Below are positions 4,845 to 7,618 of a stretch of 7,618 nucleotides of DNA, one piece after another (within the stretch, counting starts at the first letter, position 1; each line of letters opens with the position of its first letter). The translations under genes and the position numbers were made by a program. Origin of the DNA: Bacteroidales bacterium UBA3684 (GTDB lineage: Bacteria > Bacteroidota > Bacteroidia > Bacteroidales > P3); NCBI GenBank assembly GCA_002372855.1, contig DFIZ01000009.1:1-7618 (forward strand), given 5' to 3'. The notes under the pieces are model-generated. The model ran no database searches. It was not told where the DNA came from and was given only the letters and a program-made list of their open reading frames with translations.

Positions 4845-5192
4845 TTATTTCTTTACCATCTTCACAACGGCGCTGAAAGCCTCGGGATTGTTCATAGCGA
4901 GGTCGGCAAGCACCTTGCGGTTAAGCTCGATGTTGTTCTTGTGAAGTTCGCCCATAAAAACGGAGTACGAGATACCGTTGATGCGGCAACCGGCGTTGAT
5001 ACGGTTGATCCACAGCGAACGGAATTCGCGCTTCTTGTTCTTTCTGTCGCGGTAGGCGTAGGTCTGACCTTTTTCCCATTTGTTCTTGGCGACGGTCCAT
5101 ACGTTTTTACCTCTGCCCCAATAACCTTTGGTGCGATTGAGGATTTTCTTTCTGCGTGCTCTTGAAGCAACGGCATTGACTGATCTTGGCAT
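4845..5192 (-). CDS. rplT: 50S ribosomal protein L20
   Basis: The product is 115 aa, typical of L20. It starts [20 protein letters not shown] and contains [21 protein letters not shown], the [20 protein letters not shown] block and the C-terminal [20 protein letters not shown] segment, all hallmarks of the family. The basic N-terminal arm threads into 23S rRNA and is needed for early 50S assembly; the C-terminal globular domain is the part that, in E. coli and Bacillus, represses its own operon by binding the leader mRNA. Here an unusually long 185-bp gap containing a tandem repeat lies between rpmI and rplT, so coupling of the two genes seen in other bacteria may differ. rplS follows after 32 bp. 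Confidence 0.98.
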   Translation of the reverse strand: MPRSVNAVASRARRKKILNRTKGYWGRGKNVWTVAKNKWEKGQTYAYRDRKNKKREFRSLWINRINAGCRINGISYSVFMGELHKNNIELNRKVLADLAMNNPEAFSAVVKMVKK

Positions 5193-5305
5193 AGATTTTT
5201 AATTTGTTTTTCGTTCAGGCGGCAGCTCGGCAGCTGATGTCAACTTTGATGGGCCTGCTGCACTTGTTTGCTCTGTAACAATGGTTAATAACTCCTGTTT
5301 TCTTT

Positions 5306-5381
5306 CTAGTTTATCTAGTTTTTCTAGTTTTTCTAGTTTTTCTAGTTCAACTAGTCCAACTAGTCCAACTGGACAAACTAG
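5306..5381. repeat. 9-bp tandem repeat built on CTAG, in the rpmI-rplT gap
   Basis: CTAG occurs at 5306, 5315, 5324, 5333, 5342, 5351, 5360 and 5378, with a degenerate CTGG at 5369: a strict 9-bp period over eight units plus a terminal CTAG. Units change gradually from CTAGTTTAT and CTAGTTTTT on the left to CTAGTTCAA, CTAGTCCAA and CTGGACAAA on the right. The last CTAG supplies the TAG stop of rpmI. Adjacent units form small palindromes such as CTAGTTCAACTAG. This is a simple tandem repeat, not a CRISPR array. Confidence 0.92.
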
Positions 5382-5572
5382 GCAAGCAGCATTCTCTTGA
5401 CGCGCTTCTCGTCGTCACGGCTCACGAGGGCGGTGTGGTCGAGGTTGCGCTTCTGGGTCGTCTCCTTTTTGGTCAGGATGTGACTGTGATAAGCATGCTT
5501 GCGCTTGATTTTACCGGTGCCGGTGAAAGCAAAACGCTTCTTGGCAGCGGCCTTGGTTTTCATTGTAGGCAT
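5378..5572 (-). CDS. rpmI: 50S ribosomal protein L35
   Basis: This 64-aa, very basic protein is typical L35: [20 protein letters not shown] at the start, then [20 protein letters not shown] and the end [12 protein letters not shown]35 is a small structural protein of the 50S subunit. It lies 48 bp downstream of infC, in the widely conserved order infC-rpmI-rplT. The leader just before the ATG is A-rich with no strong Shine-Dalgarno, as usual in Bacteroidota. Its TAG stop is the first unit of the 9-bp CTAG array, in which further TAG codons recur in the same frame. Confidence 0.97.
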   Translation of the reverse strand: MPTMKTKAAAKKRFAFTGTGKIKRKHAYHSHILTKKETTQKRNLDHTALVSRDDEKRVKRMLLA

Positions 5573-5620
5573 TACTTTACTGTTTTTTTAAGTTAGACTA
5601 TATTTTGATATACTTGGATT

Positions 5621-6190
5621 TCACTTCTTCGGGGCGATGATCATGAGCATACGCTTGCCTTCGAGGCGCGGCATCTGCTCAGGCTTTCCGTATTCCAACA
5701 GCGCCTCGGCGAACTTCAGCAGCTGCTGCTCGCCTTGCTCTTTGTAGACGATGCTGCGGCCGCGGAAGAAGACGTCGACCTTCACCTTGTTGCCCTCCTT
5801 GAGGAAACGGATGGCATGGTTGAGCTTGAACTCGAAGTCGTGGTCGTCGGTCTGCGGACTGAGACGGATCTCCTTGATGACAATCTTGCTCGAGTTGGCC
5901 TTGCGTTCCTTCTCGCGCTTCTTCTGCTCGTAGAGGAACTTCTGGTACTCGATGATTTTGCACACCGGCGGATTGGCAGTGGGCGAAATCATCACCAGGT
6001 CGAGTCCCTGGTCGTAGGCGCGGCGCAAGGCCTCCTTGGTGTTCATGATGGCGGGTTCCATGCCATCGCCTACCACACGCACCATCGGCACATCGATGCG
6101 CTCGTTGATGAGGTGCTCAGGCTCTTTGCGGACGGGGCCGCGGTTCCGGTTGTTGTTCCCTACGGGTAGGGGTTTGAAAGGTGCTGCTAT
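5621..6190 (-). CDS. infC: translation initiation factor IF-3, apparent ATA start
   Basis: IF3 binds the 30S subunit, keeps subunits apart and checks start-codon pairing. The 189-aa reading has a basic Asn/Arg-rich N-terminal extension. The N-domain starts around residue 24 (EPEHLINERIDVPMVRVVGD) and includes DLVMISPTANPPVCKIIEYQ; a lysine-rich linker helix (FLYEQKKREKERKANSSK) follows, then the C-domain with IRLSPQTDDHDFEFKLNHAI, VFFRGRSIVYKEQGE and a final IIAPKK. The conserved H-x-INERI segment lies upstream of the first ordinary start (GTG at 6091), and no ATG, GTG or TTG exists in frame between that segment and the stop codon at 6205-6203. The ATA at 6190-6188 is preceded by AGGAG with 9-nt spacing and is the best start. 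Non-standard AUU, AUC or AUA starts are the known basis of IF3 autoregulation in other bacteria. It begins 27 bp after thrS. Confidence 0.93.
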   Translation of the reverse strand: MAAPFKPLPVGNNNRNRGPVRKEPEHLINERIDVPMVRVVGDGMEPAIMNTKEALRRAYDQGLDLVMISPTANPPVCKIIEYQKFLYEQKKREKERKANSSKIVIKEIRLSPQTDDHDFEFKLNHAIRFLKEGNKVKVDVFFRGRSIVYKEQGEQQLLKFAEALLEYGKPEQMPRLEGKRMLMIIAPKK

Positions 6191-6199
6191 AACTTGGTT

Positions 6200-6204
6200 C
6201 TCCT
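6200..6204 (-). promoter_or_regulatory. Shine-Dalgarno sequence supporting the ATA start of infC
   Basis: On the minus strand AGGAG (6204-6200) lies 9 nt before the ATA at 6190. Most genes in this window lack such a motif, as is usual in Bacteroidota, so its presence here is a strong marker for the unusual infC start. It lies between the thrS stop (6218) and infC. Confidence 0.75.
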
Positions 6205-6217
6205 ATATTAATTGTTT

Positions 6218-7618
6218 CTATTTCATCACCTCGGCAATCTCATCCTCAATGATCTTGGCGAAGGCTTCGGGCGTCATGCTGCCCAGGTCGCCTGCACCCT
6301 GGCGGCGCACGCTGACAGTGCCGTCGGCAACCTCTTTCTCGCCCAGGATGAGCATGAAGGGCACCTTGGCCAGTTCGGCGTCGCGGATCTTGCGGCCGAT
6401 TTTCTCGCTGCGTTCGTCGATGGTGCCGCGCAGGCCGAGGTCTTCGAGGCGGGCCTTCATGGCGCGGGCCTCGTCGATGTACTTCTCGCTGACGGGCAGA
6501 ATCATGAACTGGTCGGGGGTGAGCCACAGCGGGAACTTGCCGCCGGTGTGCTCGATGAGCACGGCGCAGAAGCGTTCCATGGAGCCGAAGGGGGCGCGGT
6601 GGATCATCACCGGACGGTGCTTCTGGCCGTCGGAGCCGATGTATTCGAGACCGAAACGCTCGGGCAGGTTGTAGTCCACCTGGATGGTTCCCAGCTGCCA
6701 GCGGCGGCCGATGGCATCCTTCACCATGAAGTCCAGTTTGGGACCGTAGAAGGCGGCCTCGCCCAGCTCCACGCGGACGGGTAGACCCTTCTCCTTGCAG
6801 GCTTCGACAATGGCCTGCTCGGCCTTGGCCCAGTTCTCGTCGGTGCCGACGTATTTGGTTGTATTGTTGGGGTCGCGGAGCGAAATCTGCGCCTCGAAGT
6901 TCTCAAAATTCAAAGCCTTGAAGATGATGGCGATGATGTCCATCACCTTGATGAACTCTTCCTTCACCTGGTCGGGGCGGCAGAAGATGTGGGCGTCGTC
7001 CTGAGTAAATGAACGCACGCGCGTGAGGCCGTGGAGCTCGCCGCTCTGCTCGTAGCGGTAGACCGTGCCGAACTCGGCGATGCGCAGCGGCAGGTCCTTG
7101 TAGCTCATGGGCTCGTTCTTGTAGATCATGCAGTGGTGCGGGCAGTTCATGGGCTTCAGCAGGTACTCCTCGCCCTCCTCGGGGGTGGTGATGGGGCGGA
7201 AGGAGTCGGCGCCGTAGTGGTCCCAGTGGCCGCTGGTGACGTAGAGCTGCTTGCCGCCGATGTGCGGGGTGATGACCTGCTTGTAGCCGTAGCGCTTCTG
7301 GATACGGCTCAGGTACTCCTGCAGGCGCAGGCGCAGGTCGGTGCCCTTGGGCAGCCAGATGGGAAGGCCCTTGCCCACCATGTCGCTGAACATGAAGAGA
7401 CCCATCTCCTTGCCAATCTTGCGGTGGTCACGCTTCTTGGCCTCCTCGAGCATGGTCAGGTACTCGTCCAGTTCTTTCTTCTTGGGGAAGGAAATGGCGT
7501 AGACGCGGGTGAGCTGCTTGCGATGCTCGTCGCCACGCCAGTAGGCGCCGGCCAGCGAGATGAGCTTCACAGCCTTGATGGCGCTGAAATCCACCAGGTG
7601 CGGACCGCGGCAGAGGTC
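6218..7618 (-). CDS. thrS: threonyl-tRNA synthetase, C-terminal 466 residues (5' end off window)
   Basis: The enzyme charges tRNA-Thr with threonine and removes mischarged serine. The frame is open to the window edge; the first visible residues, DLCRGPH, carry the Cys and His of the editing-domain zinc-like site (C182 and H186 in E. coli), so roughly the first 180 residues are missing and the GTG at 7594 is not the start. Class II core motifs follow. Motif 2 is near [13 protein letters not shown] and motif 3 is [11 protein letters not shown]. The three catalytic zinc ligands are present as Cys159, His210 and His340 of the visible part (MNCPHHC, DDAHIF, MIHRAPF), equivalent to E. coli C334, H385 and H511. 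The last ~100 residues form the anticodon-binding domain, including [20 protein letters not shown]. It ends with TAG at 6220-6218 and is the first visible gene of the translation operon. Confidence 0.98.
   Translation of the reverse strand, partial: DLCRGPHLVDFSAIKAVKLISLAGAYWRGDEHRKQLTRVYAISFPKKKELDEYLTMLEEAKKRDHRKIGKEMGLFMFSDMVGKGLPIWLPKGTDLRLRLQEYLSRIQKRYGYKQVITPHIGGKQLYVTSGHWDHYGADSFRPITTPEEGEEYLLKPMNCPHHCMIYKNEPMSYKDLPLRIAEFGTVYRYEQSGELHGLTRVRSFTQDDAHIFCRPDQVKEEFIKVMDIIAIIFKALNFENFEAQISLRDPNNTTKYVGTDENWAKAEQAIVEACKEKGLPVRVELGEAAFYGPKLDFMVKDAIGRRWQLGTIQVDYNLPERFGLEYIGSDGQKHRPVMIHRAPFGSMERFCAVLIEHTGGKFPLWLTPDQFMILPVSEKYIDEARAMKARLEDLGLRGTIDERSEKIGRKIRDAELAKVPFMLILGEKEVADGTVSVRRQGAGDLGSMTPEAFAKIIEDEIAEVMK

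Noticed and set aside
5223..5236. Small palindrome CAGCTCGGCAGCTG before rplT as an L20 autoregulatory site
   Set aside because: The stem is only 5 bp and I see no pseudoknot or mimic of the L20 rRNA site that would support this role.
5306..5381. CRISPR array
   Set aside because: The unit is 9 bp with no spacer-repeat alternation and no cas genes nearby.
6089..6091. GTG as the infC start, giving a 156-aa IF3
   Set aside because: It would remove the conserved HLINERI segment of the N-domain, and no ribosome-binding sequence of note precedes it.
7592..7594. GTG as the thrS start
   Set aside because: The frame stays open to the window edge and encodes the conserved DLCRGPH of the editing domain upstream of it, so the gene is simply cut by the window.

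Overview
The window reads as a chromosomal fragment of a Bacteroidota (Bacteroidales-like) bacterium. Three things point there: the IF3, L19, L20 and L35 sequences resemble that phylum's; a promoter has the phylum-specific TTTG / TAnnTTTG architecture; and the lipoproteins have short signal peptides of the kind common there. All supported genes lie on the minus strand, so the window is best read from its right end to its left. I identified everything by reading and from memory of the families; no database search was run.

Right half (7618 to 4386): a translation operon, thrS (5' end off the window) - infC - rpmI - rplT - rplS, closed by a strong intrinsic terminator. infC has no ATG, GTG or TTG start that keeps its conserved N-terminus; it appears to start at ATA behind a good Shine-Dalgarno sequence. 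A 9-bp CTAG tandem array begins at the rpmI stop codon and fills part of the rpmI-rplT gap.

Middle (4390 to 2886): a Bacteroidota-type promoter whose -33 box lies in the tail of the rplS terminator. It drives a 37-aa ORF with a hydrophobic N-terminus, a low-molecular-weight protein tyrosine phosphatase, and (8-nt overlap) a 264-aa protein that looks like a shortened FGAM synthase (PurL) paralogue without the usual catalytic half.

Left (2799 to 1108): an ECF sigma factor gene followed by three genes, each overlapping the previous one by ATGA: a small single-pass membrane protein (candidate anti-sigma factor), a membrane-anchored extracytoplasmic protein, and a lipoprotein. This looks like a compact envelope signalling cassette and is the best candidate here for an undescribed system.

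Far left (1107 to 1): a 337-bp gene-free stretch with several inverted repeats, one followed by a T-tract on the plus strand. Then come a cysteine-rich lipoprotein gene and the first codons of another lipoprotein gene that runs off the window. No tRNA, rRNA, CRISPR array, insertion sequence or transposase was seen.
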